NCBI GenBank assembly: GCA_009784085.1
Contig: WRCJ01000002.1
Location: 1-51,936 of the forward strand
Direction: 5' to 3'
DNA: 51,936 bases
DNA from: Oscillospiraceae bacterium
GTDB taxonomy: Bacteria; Bacillota; Clostridia; Oscillospirales; UBA929
Position numbers and translations under genes: made by a program. Of the stretch, positions 7,770 to 16,143 are shown in pieces. The notes under the pieces were generated by a model, which did not search any database, was not told the origin of the DNA, and saw nothing but the letters and a program-made list of their open reading frames with translations. Positions within the stretch are counted from its first letter, which is position 1; every line of letters starts with the position of its first letter.

Positions 7770-9209
7770 CTAGCGCGTGTTGCGGCCCTTATAATGCTTG
7801 GCCAGCAGCACGGCGTCCACCCGATCGAGCTCCTCCCGGGGCAGCACGGACAACGTCCGCCAGCCGATCTCCAGGGTCTGGTCGATAGAACGGAACTCCG
7901 TCATGCCTTGCTGCAAGAAGTCCTTCTCGAACAGCCGCCCGAAGGTCATATAGCATTTGTCGGTCTCGGAGATCTCGTCTTCGCCGATGACGGAAGCCAA
8001 CGCCCGCGCCTCCTGCACCCGCGCATAGGAGGAAAAGAGCTGGCTCGACAATGTGGGATGGTCGTCCCGGGTCATGCCCCGGCCGATGCCGTCCTTCATC
8101 AAGCGGGACAAGGAGGGCAACACGGCGATGGGCGGGTACAGGCCGCCCCCAGCCAGCGTGCGATCCAGCACGATCTGCCCTTCGGTGATATAGCCGGTCA
8201 GGTCGGGGATCGGGTGGGTGATGTCGTCGTTGGGCATGGTCAGGATGGGCATCTGTGTCACAGAACCGGGCTTGCCCACAAGCGTCCCGGCCCGCTCGTA
8301 CAGCGAAGCCAAGTCGGAATAGAGATAGCTGGGATACCCCTTGCGGCTGGGGATTTCACCCTTGGAAGAGGAGAACTCCCGCAAAGCCTCGCAATAGGAG
8401 GCGATGTCGGTCAAAATAACCAGCACGTGGTAGCCATGGTCGAAGGCCAGGTACTCGGCGGCGGTGAGGGCGCAGCGGGGCGTCAAGATGCGCTCGATGA
8501 TGGGGTCGGAGGCCAGGTTCATGAACATGACCACCCGTTGCAGGGCGCCGGATTCCTCAAAGCTCCGGATGAAGAAGTCGGCGGTGTCATTTTTGACGCC
8601 CATGGCGGCGAATACGATGGCGAACGCGCCCTCGTCATCCCCCGTGACACGGGCCTGGCGCACGATTTGGGCAGCCAGTTCGTTGTGGCTGAGGCCGGCG
8701 CCGGAGAAGATCGGCAGCTTTTGCCCCCGGATGAGCGTGGCCATGCCATCGATGGCCGAGAGGCCGGTCTGTATGCAGGCGCGGGGATACTGCCGGGAGA
8801 CCGGGTTGATAGCCGAACCGTTGATGTCGCGCGTCTCCACGGCGATGTGCGGCCCCAAGCCGTCGATGGGCCGCCCGCCGCCGCCGAACACGCGCCCTAG
8901 GATGTCGGGGGACAGCGGTAGCATCAGGGGACGCCCGGTAAACCGTGTGTGCGTGTTCTGGAGCGATAGACCCTTTGTCCCCTCAAAGACCTGCACCACC
9001 ACACGGTCGCCGTCGATCAGGATGACGCGCCCGGTGCGGGAACGATTGCCGGATGCGCCGGGTGCACTTGATGCGCCGGATGCGCCGGATGCGCTGGGTG
9101 AACCGGATAGGGTAATCTCGGCCATTTCCTCATAGGAGACCCCCGAGACCCCCTCCAGGACAATCAATGGTCCGTTGATCTCGGTCAAACCGATGTATTC
9201 CATGCGCAC
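7770..9209 (-). CDS. atpB: V/A-type ATPase subunit B
   Basis: About 479 residues. It is the non-catalytic nucleotide-binding subunit of the A3B3 head. The usual family course is visible: MEYIGLTEINGPLIVLEGV, then SGAGLSHNELAAQI in place of a Walker A motif, SDLASLYERAGT and TQMPILTMPNDDITHPIPDLTG. An unusual insertion of about 25 residues (GSPSASGASGASSAPGASG, DNA about 9055-9112, 9-base units) interrupts the N-terminal barrel. The start is uncertain. A GTG at 9209 lies nine bases after GGGGAGG; the ATG at 9203 (fifteen bases away) and a TTG at 9218 are alternatives. It lies in the operon after atpA, across a repeat-filled gap. Confidence 0.94.
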   Translation of the reverse strand: MRMEYIGLTEINGPLIVLEGVSGVSYEEMAEITLSGSPSASGASGASSAPGASGNRSRTGRVILIDGDRVVVQVFEGTKGLSLQNTHTRFTGRPLMLPLSPDILGRVFGGGGRPIDGLGPHIAVETRDINGSAINPVSRQYPRACIQTGLSAIDGMATLIRGQKLPIFSGAGLSHNELAAQIVRQARVTGDDEGAFAIVFAAMGVKNDTADFFIRSFEESGALQRVVMFMNLASDPIIERILTPRCALTAAEYLAFDHGYHVLVILTDIASYCEALREFSSSKGEIPSRKGYPSYLYSDLASLYERAGTLVGKPGSVTQMPILTMPNDDITHPIPDLTGYITEGQIVLDRTLAGGGLYPPIAVLPSLSRLMKDGIGRGMTRDDHPTLSSQLFSSYARVQEARALASVIGEDEISETDKCYMTFGRLFEKDFLQQGMTEFRSIDQTLEIGWRTLSVLPREELDRVDAVLLAKHYKGRNTR

Positions 9210-9218
9210 GGGCGGCAA

Positions 9219-9316
9219 CCTCCCCTCGTTGGTGTTTGGCGGCTATTGGTGGTTGGTGGCTATTGGTGGTTATTGACGTGCTATAGGTGTCGATAGGTGT
9301 CTACTGGCGGCTATTG
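9219..9316. repeat. degenerate repeats (CTATTGGTGG) between atpA and atpB
   Basis: The unit GGCTATTGGTGGT occurs at least three times (around 9239, 9258 and 9308), with related CTATAGGTGTCGATAGGTGTC units between. On the minus strand the copy at the atpA end supplies the last codons and stop (GACCACCAATAG); the others are downstream copies containing the same TAG. Confidence 0.85.
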
Positions 9317-11068
9317 GTGGTCGGCCAGCACCCGGGCCACGCAATCGCGGATATCCTTCTTGTATCGGGACAACCTGTCCCCTTTATCATCCGAAAGCTC
9401 GTATTTCATCCGGATGAGGCGATCGAAAATGCCTGTGGCGGTCAGCTGGCCGAGCGGGATGCCGAGGTCAACGAGCTTTTTGCCCTCGTCTATGAGGGTC
9501 AAGACAACATCCAGCATCGCGGCTTGTTTCTTCAGGGGCATATAGGTATCCGTGCCGTGGTAGGCATTTTGCTGCAAAAAGCCCAAACGCGCCACGCGGG
9601 CGGCCTCAATGACCAGTTTCTGCCCCTCGGGCAGGATGTCGGCGCCTATCAATTTGACGATCTCGTTGAGCTGGGACTCCTCCTGGAGGAGCCGCGCCAA
9701 CCGGGCGCGGTTCTCGCCAAAGGCACGGCCAAGCCTAGCCTCGTACCAGGGAGCCAGGTCGTCGAGATACTCCGAATAGGACGACAGCCAGTTGATAGCC
9801 GGGAAATGGCGGGCGTAGGCCAGCTGGCGGTCGAGCGCCCAGAAACAGCGGACGAACCTCTTGGTGTTTTGGGTGACCGGCTCGGAGAAGTCGCCGCCTT
9901 GGGGGCTGACCGCGCCGACGACCGTGATAGAACCCTCCCGGTCGCCCAGCGCGCTTACGTAACCGGCCCGCTCGTAAAACTCCGCCAGCCGCGAGGGCAA
10001 ATAGGCGGGGAAGCCTTCTTCGGCGGGCATCTCCTCCAAGCGTCCGGCGATTTCGCGCAACGCCTCGGCCCAGCGGGAGGTGGAGTCCGCCATGATGGCT
10101 ACGTGATACCCCATGTCCCGGTAGTACTCCGCGATGGTCATGCCGGTGTAGACAGACGCCTCGCGCGCGGCTACCGGCATGTTGGACGTATTGGCGATGA
10201 GTACGGTGCGCTCCATCAGGGGCCGCCCCGATTTTGGGTCGATGAGCGCGCCAAACTCCTCCAGTACCTGGGTCATCTCGTTGCCGCGCTCGCCGCAGCC
10301 CAGGTAGATGATGATATCGGCGTCCGACCACTTGGCCAGCTGGTGCTGGGTGATCGTCTTGCCCGCGCCAAAAGGGCCCGGGATGGCCGCGCAGCCTCCC
10401 TTGGCGATGGGGAACAGCGTGTCGATTACGCGCTGCCCGGTGACAAGCGGCATGCTGACGGGGATGCGGCGACCGACCGGCCGGGGCGTCCGGATGGGCC
10501 ATTCCTGTGCCAGCGTCAGTTTTACCGATACGTCGTCCGGCGTCTCCAGCTTGACGACCGTGTCGTTCACGCGGCAGTCGCCGGCCTTGCGGACATAGAC
10601 CACCCGGCCGGAAACGCCCGGCGGCGTCATGACGCGGTGCCGGATGGCGTTGGTTTCCCGGCACTCGGCGTACACCTGGCCGGGGGACAACGTTTGCCCC
10701 ACAGCCGTCCGGGGGGTTATCTTCCAGACTTTTTCGGCGTCCAGCGAGGGGATGTTGACACCCCGGGCGAGATAGCATCCGGTGCGCTTCTCGATGGTGC
10801 GCAGGGGCCGGGCGATCCCGTCGAAAATATTGCCGATGAGGCCGGGCCCCAGCTTGAGGGACATGGGCGCCCCCGTGCCTTCGACAGGATGGCCGGGCAT
10901 GATGCCCGCGGTATCCTCATAGACCTGCACAACGATGTCGTCGCCGCGCAGGCCGACCACCTCGCCGATCAGGCGTTCAGGGCCGACATAGACCATATCC
11001 ATCATGCTAAACTCCCGCCCGCCTCGCACGGTGACCACGGGACCATTGACACCATGTACATAATACAT
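9311..11068 (-). CDS. atpA: V/A-type ATPase catalytic subunit A
   Basis: 585 residues. It is the catalytic ATP-hydrolysing/synthesising subunit of the cytoplasmic A3B3 head. Walker A GPFGAGKT is at 231-238, with LGCGERGNEM, the family-specific bulge region near 120-200, Walker B VAIMADSTSRWAEAL and the C-terminal helical domain. The length is normal. The ATG at 11068 is chosen because GAGGA ends eight bases upstream; an in-frame TTG at 11083 lacks a site. It starts 11 bases after the atpE stop. Its stop codon lies within the repeat array at 9219-9316. Confidence 0.96.
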   Translation of the reverse strand: MYYVHGVNGPVVTVRGGREFSMMDMVYVGPERLIGEVVGLRGDDIVVQVYEDTAGIMPGHPVEGTGAPMSLKLGPGLIGNIFDGIARPLRTIEKRTGCYLARGVNIPSLDAEKVWKITPRTAVGQTLSPGQVYAECRETNAIRHRVMTPPGVSGRVVYVRKAGDCRVNDTVVKLETPDDVSVKLTLAQEWPIRTPRPVGRRIPVSMPLVTGQRVIDTLFPIAKGGCAAIPGPFGAGKTITQHQLAKWSDADIIIYLGCGERGNEMTQVLEEFGALIDPKSGRPLMERTVLIANTSNMPVAAREASVYTGMTIAEYYRDMGYHVAIMADSTSRWAEALREIAGRLEEMPAEEGFPAYLPSRLAEFYERAGYVSALGDREGSITVVGAVSPQGGDFSEPVTQNTKRFVRCFWALDRQLAYARHFPAINWLSSYSEYLDDLAPWYEARLGRAFGENRARLARLLQEESQLNEIVKLIGADILPEGQKLVIEAARVARLGFLQQNAYHGTDTYMPLKKQAAMLDVVLTLIDEGKKLVDLGIPLGQLTATGIFDRLIRMKYELSDDKGDRLSRYKKDIRDCVARVLADHQ

Positions 11069-11079
11069 AGGATCGTTCC

Positions 11080-11778
11080 TCAAATCATTATTTCGGCGAA
11101 GAATTTTTCTTTCCAGTCCTCAAAGTTGGCGTCGAAGGTCAGGTTGAGGCGCCGGTTCGCGGCCTTTGCGGTCAGACCACCCAGCTGGATGGCGCTGTCG
11201 CCACGGAACTCAGCGCGGCCGCAGACGGCGGCGGTTAGCGCCGGCGCGAGGGGCATGTCCGCATGGCGTAGGCTGACGACCACCGGCGACCCCAGTGCGC
11301 CCGTCGGCGACCCCACCGACGTGTCCGTCGGTGCCCCCACCGGCGCGTATTCCTCCGCGCCCGTCGGCGACCCCACCGACGCGCCTGCCTCCCCTGCCTC
11401 CCCCGCTTCCCCCAGGACATCGACGGCCTGCCGCGCCATATCAGCCAAGCGATCGGCATAACCGGGCGTTTGCACGTAGGCCTGCACACGCTCCCGCACG
11501 GAAAGTAGCACGCCCTGCGACAGCTCGGCGCGCCGCGCGAACAACAAACGCTTGCATTCCATCTGCCTTCGGGCCACGCGCCGCCCATTTTCGGTGCGTA
11601 CGCGCGCAATTTCCTGTTTGATATAACGATAGGACTCTTCCAGCGCATCGTCCTCGGCGCCGCGCCGCGCACTCTCGCGCCGCTGGCGGACTTCTTCCAG
11701 GATAACCTGGGTATCGGCGGCGGCGTCCGACGTGATGGTTTCAGTAAACCGCCTGAGTTTTTCATCAAAATCCGGCAA
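11080..11778 (-). CDS. atpE: V/A-type ATPase subunit E (peripheral stalk)
   Basis: 232 residues. Subunit E forms the peripheral stator stalk that holds the A3B3 head. The N-terminal half is a charged coiled coil (EEVRQRRESARRGAED, RVARRQMECKRLLFARR), and the C-terminal part is the globular head-binding domain ending NFEDWKEKFFAEIMI. Between them lies an odd Gly/Ser/Pro/Thr-rich insertion of about 45 residues made from repeats (GEAGEAGEAG, then SVGSPTGA and APVGAPTD units; DNA about 11290-11410). The start is probably TTG at 11778, with GGGGGG upstream. It is separated from atpF by the repeat element at 11793-11997, unusual within this tightly packed operon. Confidence 0.9.
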   Translation of the reverse strand: MPDFDEKLRRFTETITSDAAADTQVILEEVRQRRESARRGAEDDALEESYRYIKQEIARVRTENGRRVARRQMECKRLLFARRAELSQGVLLSVRERVQAYVQTPGYADRLADMARQAVDVLGEAGEAGEAGASVGSPTGAEEYAPVGAPTDTSVGSPTGALGSPVVVSLRHADMPLAPALTAAVCGRAEFRGDSAIQLGGLTAKAANRRLNLTFDANFEDWKEKFFAEIMI

Positions 11779-11792
11779 AATATCCCCCCGCC

Positions 11793-11997
11793 CCCATTAT
11801 ATATTGAAACCGCGCCCCCCCGTAGGGGCGGCATCCTGCCGCCCGCGACCCCCGTAACCCCCAAACGGCGTATATGGATCCTGCGACTGCGCACAGGATG
11901 ACGGGGGATTATCGTAGGGCGCGGCATCCGTGACGCGCCGTTCGGCATCCGTGACGCGCCGTTCGGCATCCCGCCGCCCGCGCCCATTATATATTGA
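11793..11997. repeat. palindrome-rich element flanked by 15-base direct repeats, inserted between atpF and atpE
   Basis: The direct repeat CCCATTATATATTGA occurs at 11793-11807 and 11983-11997. The second copy includes the last codons and TAA stop of atpF. The 175 bases between hold three hairpins: GGGCGGC-ATCCT-GCCGCCC (11826-11844), ATCCTG/CAGGAT arms (11878-11899) and GGCGCG/CGCGCC arms (11918-11939), plus two copies of GCCGTTCGGCATCCGTGACGC. The last two hairpins recur at 28730-28834. It could be a MITE/REP-like insertion with a target duplication or a slippage product. No coding potential was seen. Confidence 0.75.
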
Positions 11998-12295
11998 CGC
12001 CGATCGCTTCGCGGATGTACTTTGTGATGGAATCCGGGCTACGGCCGGTGCCGTGGCGATCGGGGATCTCGATGACCAGCGTGCCAGTCAGCTTGAGTTT
12101 GAGCTCGAAGATCAAATCGGGGATCGAAGCAGCCAGCTTCTCCGTGATGAGCAGCACGCCGATGTCCGGGTTGGCGATGACATCGGACACTGCCGCCCGC
12201 GCCGCCTCCGGCGTCAACACGCGCATCCCTTCTACCCCGGCCAGGCGAAACCCGGTCACCGTGTCTGTATTGTCAGAAAGTACAAAGAGACGCAC
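11987..12295 (-). CDS. atpF: V/A-type ATPase subunit F
   Basis: 102 residues. This small subunit binds the central stalk with subunit D and modulates coupling. It begins VRLFVLSDNTDTVTGFRLAGVEG, a typical F-subunit start with the DxxTvtGFrLAGi motif, and continues with IGVLLITEKLA and IPDLIFELK. The start is GTG at 12295, overlapping the TAG stop of the K subunit by one base (TAGTG), so it is translationally coupled. The last four codons and stop form one arm of the 15-base direct repeat flanking the element downstream. Confidence 0.93.
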   Translation of the reverse strand: MRLFVLSDNTDTVTGFRLAGVEGMRVLTPEAARAAVSDVIANPDIGVLLITEKLAASIPDLIFELKLKLTGTLVIEIPDRHGTGRSPDSITKYIREAIGVNI

Positions 12296-12723
12296 TAGAA
12301 CTTCCCCAAAATCGTAAACGAAATGATCATGCCGTACAGCGCGATGCCCTCCGCCAACGCCACGAAGATAAGCGCCTTGCCGAAGGTCTTTTCGTTTTCC
12401 GAGATGGCGCCCAGCGCCGCCGACGCGGAGGCGGCCACGGCGATGCCGCCGCCTATGCCGGATAGCCCGGTGGCCAACGCCGCCGCCACCATGCCCAGCC
12501 CGGCTTGGTTGTCCAGCGCGGCCGCCGCCGCCGCCTCGGCCTCGCCGGCGGCCAACGCCCGCCCGGCTAGCGCGACGGTCAGCGCAATCCCCAAGACGAA
12601 AAACGAGGCGATGTTGCCAAGGAGCGCCCCCTTCACAGATTTGCCGGACACGCGGCGCCGGTAGATGGGATACAGCGGCAGAAGGATCACCAGCGTGAGG
12701 ATAAGCGCAAACAGGTATTCCAT
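12295..12723 (-). CDS. atpK: V/A-type ATPase subunit K (membrane rotor ring)
   Basis: 142 residues. It is the ring-forming proteolipid that carries the transported ion. An N-terminal membrane segment (LFALILTLVILLPLY) and a second one (about 34-58) are followed by the conserved helical hairpin: LGMVAAALATGLSGIGGGIAVA, the polar loop AISENEKTFGK, and VALAEGIALYGMII with the ion-binding glutamate at residue 125. The arrangement is usual for clostridial V-ATPase K proteins. I cannot tell sodium from proton specificity with confidence. ATG at 12723 follows GGGGG. A terminator-like hairpin lies just upstream, between this gene and atpI. Confidence 0.93.
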   Translation of the reverse strand: MEYLFALILTLVILLPLYPIYRRRVSGKSVKGALLGNIASFFVLGIALTVALAGRALAAGEAEAAAAAALDNQAGLGMVAAALATGLSGIGGGIAVAASASAALGAISENEKTFGKALIFVALAEGIALYGMIISFTILGKF

Positions 12724-12745
12724 AGTAATAAACCCCCATTCCTTG

Positions 12746-12767
12746 AAAAAGCCTCGTATTGCGAGGC
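12746..12767 (-). terminator. terminator-like hairpin inside the V-ATPase operon
   Basis: On the minus strand GCCTCG-CAATA-CGAGGC is followed at once by TTTTT. It lies in the 67-base gap between atpI and atpK, so it would end part of the transcripts after atpI, or act as a processing site. The stem is only six pairs, so termination is probably partial. Confidence 0.6.
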
Positions 12768-12790
12768 GAATTATTGATCGATCTCGCGAG

Positions 12791-14728
12791 TTATTGGCTG
12801 TTCCGCGAGGAATAATCGATGATGATGGGATGGTACGGTTTGCCGTCCCCCTCGTAGAAGCGGGAAAAAATCTCATAGAACTCCAGGCGCAGCACCTGGA
12901 TGCCCACCAACAGGCCCTCGATGCCCATGACGATGAGGTTGCCGACGGCGACCACCGCGATGTTGGGGCTGTCATGGCCGCCGGCCAGCATGAACACGAC
13001 CGACATCATGGAGGCGTGGCTGATGGCGTAGGCGCCGACGCGCAGGAAAGAGATGGTGTTGGTGATGTACGACAGCAACACCTCGATGAGTTCGAAGAGG
13101 TTCTCCAGGATAAAATCCGCCATGCTCCCCGGTTTTCGCGCACGGCGGTGCGTGATGAGGTGGGACAGGGGCTCCCGCAGGAAAACAAGCGCAAAGGGAA
13201 GCGCGGCGAAGGCCAGCAGGAGGCCAGAGGGCAGGATTTGGTCGGCGAAACCCAAAATGGGCAACGTCGCGCAGATGACGGAGAGGTATAGAATCAAACC
13301 GGCCAGCCCCGACGGCCCAAACAACAGCTTGCCGTAATTCTTTTGCCTGATGCCGTTGAGCAGGTTGGCCAGCATGGAGAAAGCCAGCAACCCGACGCCC
13401 ATATAGACGGCCAGGCGCAGCCCCAGCGCCGTGTTGTCGCCGGAGGCCAATATCCTGAAATTGAGGCCGACAAGCCCTGCCGGCTCGAATCCGAACACGC
13501 TGCCATACACAAAAAGCCCGAACACAACGGCCGACGCGCCCATATAGCAGACGGCGCGCCCCAGCCACATGCCTTTGCATTTCCACAGCAGGAAACCGAT
13601 GACCATCAGCAGCGCACCCTGCCCGGCGTCGCCGAACATCAAGCCGAACAGCAACGTGAAGGTGATGCACATCATCGGCGTGGGATCGGCCTCGTGGTAA
13701 GAAGGCAGCCCGTACATCGCGATAAATGGCTCAAAAGCCCTGAATATGCGCGGGTTCTTGAGCAGGATGGGCGGCGTGTACGCCGAGACGGCCTCGGGTT
13801 CGTCGGATAAGACCACGACGGAGAGGTTGGGCTGGTGGCCCAGAAGATCGGTAAAGGCTTCAAAATCCGGTTCCGGCACCCAGCCCAGCAGATAGAAACT
13901 CTCGCGGGTGTGCGCGGCGTATCGGCGGATGTCGAAGCTGTCGTTCATAAACCGGATGTAGGAGTAGTGCCGCAGGAAGTTGTCCCGCTCGCGCATGAGC
14001 AAGTCCACAAGCTCGGCCTCCACGTCCGACAGTCGGGCAGCCGCCTTTTCGGAGTTCTCCTGAATCTCGTGGATCGCCTGCTCGCGGGTGCCGTGGACGC
14101 GCTCGGAGATGCGGATGCGCTCGAAGTGTAGCGAGGCAAACAGGGCGTCCACCTTCTCCTTGTCGCTGCGCGGCACCATATACATGCCCCAGACCCAGTC
14201 CCGCTCGATGCTGGTGGGGAAGAAAAAGAGGTCAAACCGCTCGTTTAAGTGGCCGATGAAGTTGTTGTAGGTCTCCCGGGGCATGCGGCCGAACCGGAAT
14301 TTGATGTACGAAACGTTAAAAAATTCTTCCAAGGGGACGTTGACTTCCAAGATATGCCTGAGATGCGTGAGGATGCGCTCGTTTTCGTCGATGCGCTGTT
14401 TGATTTCCTCCGACTCCCGCGCGAGCGCGTCAAAACGGTCCCCCACCTGGCGCAAATAGGTTAAAACCTTGTCCGGCGTGTCGTTTTGCGATTCGAAAGG
14501 CCGGTAATCCAGTTTGATGCCCAGCCGGTCAGCCAGGGACTCAGCCTGCCTGAGCATGTCGACGAAAGGGTTCTGCTGATCGAAGGGGTAGAGGAATTTT
14601 ACGTTCTTCATGATTTTGGTCGTCGGCTCTGGGTGAAACTGTTGGTTGATTATGCATGAATAGACCACGGAATCGAACTCGCCCAGCGGCCCCGCTATGG
14701 TCACCAGTTTCATGGGAACAACAGACAT
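12791..14728 (-). CDS. atpI: V/A-type ATPase subunit I (membrane stator)
   Basis: 645 residues. Subunit I (a-type) forms the ion half-channels next to the K ring and anchors the peripheral stalks. The N-terminal half is cytoplasmic and coiled coil (MKLVTIAGPLGEFDSVV, EEIKQRIDENERIL, then FGRMPRETYNNF). The C-terminal half has about seven to eight membrane segments starting at TPMMCITFTLLFGLMFGDAGQG, with the conserved FELIEVLLSYITNTISFLR and RLEFYEIFSRFYEGDGK near the end. The length is typical. GAGGTG lies eight bases before the ATG at 14728. A terminator-like hairpin follows the gene. Confidence 0.95.
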   Translation of the reverse strand: MSVVPMKLVTIAGPLGEFDSVVYSCIINQQFHPEPTTKIMKNVKFLYPFDQQNPFVDMLRQAESLADRLGIKLDYRPFESQNDTPDKVLTYLRQVGDRFDALARESEEIKQRIDENERILTHLRHILEVNVPLEEFFNVSYIKFRFGRMPRETYNNFIGHLNERFDLFFFPTSIERDWVWGMYMVPRSDKEKVDALFASLHFERIRISERVHGTREQAIHEIQENSEKAAARLSDVEAELVDLLMRERDNFLRHYSYIRFMNDSFDIRRYAAHTRESFYLLGWVPEPDFEAFTDLLGHQPNLSVVVLSDEPEAVSAYTPPILLKNPRIFRAFEPFIAMYGLPSYHEADPTPMMCITFTLLFGLMFGDAGQGALLMVIGFLLWKCKGMWLGRAVCYMGASAVVFGLFVYGSVFGFEPAGLVGLNFRILASGDNTALGLRLAVYMGVGLLAFSMLANLLNGIRQKNYGKLLFGPSGLAGLILYLSVICATLPILGFADQILPSGLLLAFAALPFALVFLREPLSHLITHRRARKPGSMADFILENLFELIEVLLSYITNTISFLRVGAYAISHASMMSVVFMLAGGHDSPNIAVVAVGNLIVMGIEGLLVGIQVLRLEFYEIFSRFYEGDGKPYHPIIIDYSSRNSQ

Positions 14729-14748
14729 GGGATAAACACCTCACATGC

Positions 14749-15798
14749 TCACATGGGTACGCCAAACAGGTAGGCCGGCGCCTTGTCGGGGCTTACCCCG
14801 TAGCGGACGCATTCGATAGCCGCTATCAGGTTCCTCAGCTCCACATCGCGCAAGCCGAGATAGGCGGATGGCGTATATACCGTGGGAATCCCACTTTTGA
14901 GAATCCTTCGGTTGAAATCGAAAAGAAACCGGTAATAGAAATCTTCAATTCGGGAAATCCGGCGGTCGTCGAGCCTCTTGCCGTACGGACCCTCGCGCAG
15001 CAACGCCTCGGCGGACTCATCGGTCTGGGCGGTGTACAGCCTGTTGACATAGGCGGGCGTAAGCTTGTATCGCACCGGCAACAGCATGGGGAGCACGGCG
15101 TCGCGCTGTCCGGGGAAAAACTTGCGCACCCGCATGATAATAGTCAGGTTGATCATGTCGGCCTGGGCGCCCACCGCCTCGCGCAGCAACTTATATTCGC
15201 GGCCCCGGTAGCGTTTGTCCACCAGGTTCATCAGTTCACGATAGTAGTGGTTGCGCATGATCATCTCCACCGACATGTAGTCCGGGAAGCCGCCGGAAAC
15301 GAGCGGCAACCGGGAGAGCGCGCCATGAAAACGCGCCCCGGCCACGGCCTGCATCATCTCCTCGTAGGTGGAGGCATGAGACAGCAAATCGTAGTCGATA
15401 CGGCTTTGGCGATAGATCGACGGCGGCAAATCCGGCCGATAATCGTCCGCCCTGCCAACTTGGGCATAACGCAGGAAGCGCATGATTTGCTCCATGTCGG
15501 ACTGCAGGATGCGGTCGTAGGTGATGAAGCGATCCTCCCGGGCGATGAAGCGGATAATGCGCGTATACTCGGACAAAAGGTGTCGCCGCAGACCCTCTTC
15601 CAGCGGCCCCCGGCGGGTCTCGTCGAAGGAAGCGTCAAAGGCGCCCCGCCAACCGGGATGCGCCTTGAGGAATTGCACGACGTCCGGCACGGTGCGCTGC
15701 GCCGCAATCCGGGCGAAGTCCTCCGGCGTCAGCCGCTTCGCGTACATAGCCCTGACCTTGGCGGCCGCCGCGCCATGGCTGAGCAGCGCGCCTATCAT
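14749..15798 (-). CDS. atpC: V/A-type ATPase subunit C
   Basis: 349 residues. Subunit C (d-type) is the adaptor that links the central shaft to the K ring. The sequence is helical with typical pieces: VRAMYAKRLTPEDFARIAAQ, LSEYTRIIRFIAREDRFITYD and YVNRLYTAQTDESAEALL. The family is weakly conserved, but size and operon position agree. It overlaps the preceding atpH gene by four bases (ATGA). Its end lies in a small tandem duplication (CTCACATG twice, 14743-14757) that contains the TGA stop. Confidence 0.92.
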   Translation of the reverse strand: MIGALLSHGAAAAKVRAMYAKRLTPEDFARIAAQRTVPDVVQFLKAHPGWRGAFDASFDETRRGPLEEGLRRHLLSEYTRIIRFIAREDRFITYDRILQSDMEQIMRFLRYAQVGRADDYRPDLPPSIYRQSRIDYDLLSHASTYEEMMQAVAGARFHGALSRLPLVSGGFPDYMSVEMIMRNHYYRELMNLVDKRYRGREYKLLREAVGAQADMINLTIIMRVRKFFPGQRDAVLPMLLPVRYKLTPAYVNRLYTAQTDESAEALLREGPYGKRLDDRRISRIEDFYYRFLFDFNRRILKSGIPTVYTPSAYLGLRDVELRNLIAAIECVRYGVSPDKAPAYLFGVPM

Positions 15799-16112
15799 GT
15801 GTCGATGACCAACGAAAAAAGCTTGTCGGCCAGCTCGTCCCGGTGGGCGCTAAAATAAGCCTCCAAGCGTTGCATGTCGCTTGCCAGCGTGGCGTCCAGG
15901 CGCGCCACCTCTTGTTCCGCCCGCCCCTCTTCCTCTTGGCGTACAATCTGTACGCGGCGTTCGGCGCGGGCCAGGTAGTCTCGGCGCAATTCGTCGGCTT
16001 CGGCGCGAAGCTCGTCCGGTAGGTTGTCGCGCTCGGTTTTCGCGTCAAGCGTAATCCGCTTGGCCTCACGATCGGCGTCTATGATCTTGCCAAGCATCTC
16101 CATGTATTCCAT
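15795..16112 (-). CDS. V/A-type ATPase subunit H/G-like coiled-coil protein
   Basis: 105 residues, almost entirely charged coiled coil: MEYMEMLGKIIDADREAKRI, then ELRRDYLARAERRVQIVRQE and EGRAEQEVARLDATLASDMQR. Small proteins of this kind (AtpH/NtpF) pair with subunit E to form the peripheral stalks. AGGAGG lies seven bases before the ATG at 16112, which decides the start. It is the first ATPase gene, only 31 bases after the pyrB stop, and overlaps atpC by four bases. Confidence 0.82.
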   Translation of the reverse strand: MEYMEMLGKIIDADREAKRITLDAKTERDNLPDELRAEADELRRDYLARAERRVQIVRQEEEGRAEQEVARLDATLASDMQRLEAYFSAHRDELADKLFSLVIDT

Positions 16113-16143
16113 CAGGCGCCTCCTGAAGTCCTCAGCTATAGCA

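Noticed and set aside
7794..8900. A 368-codon plus-strand frame opposite atpB
   Set aside because: Antisense shadow of a conserved gene with no ribosome binding site or domain of its own.
9287..11461. A 724-codon open frame on the plus strand opposite atpA/atpE
   Set aside because: It is the antisense shadow of GC-rich genes; the opposite strand encodes clearly conserved V-ATPase subunits and the plus-strand product has no recognisable domain.
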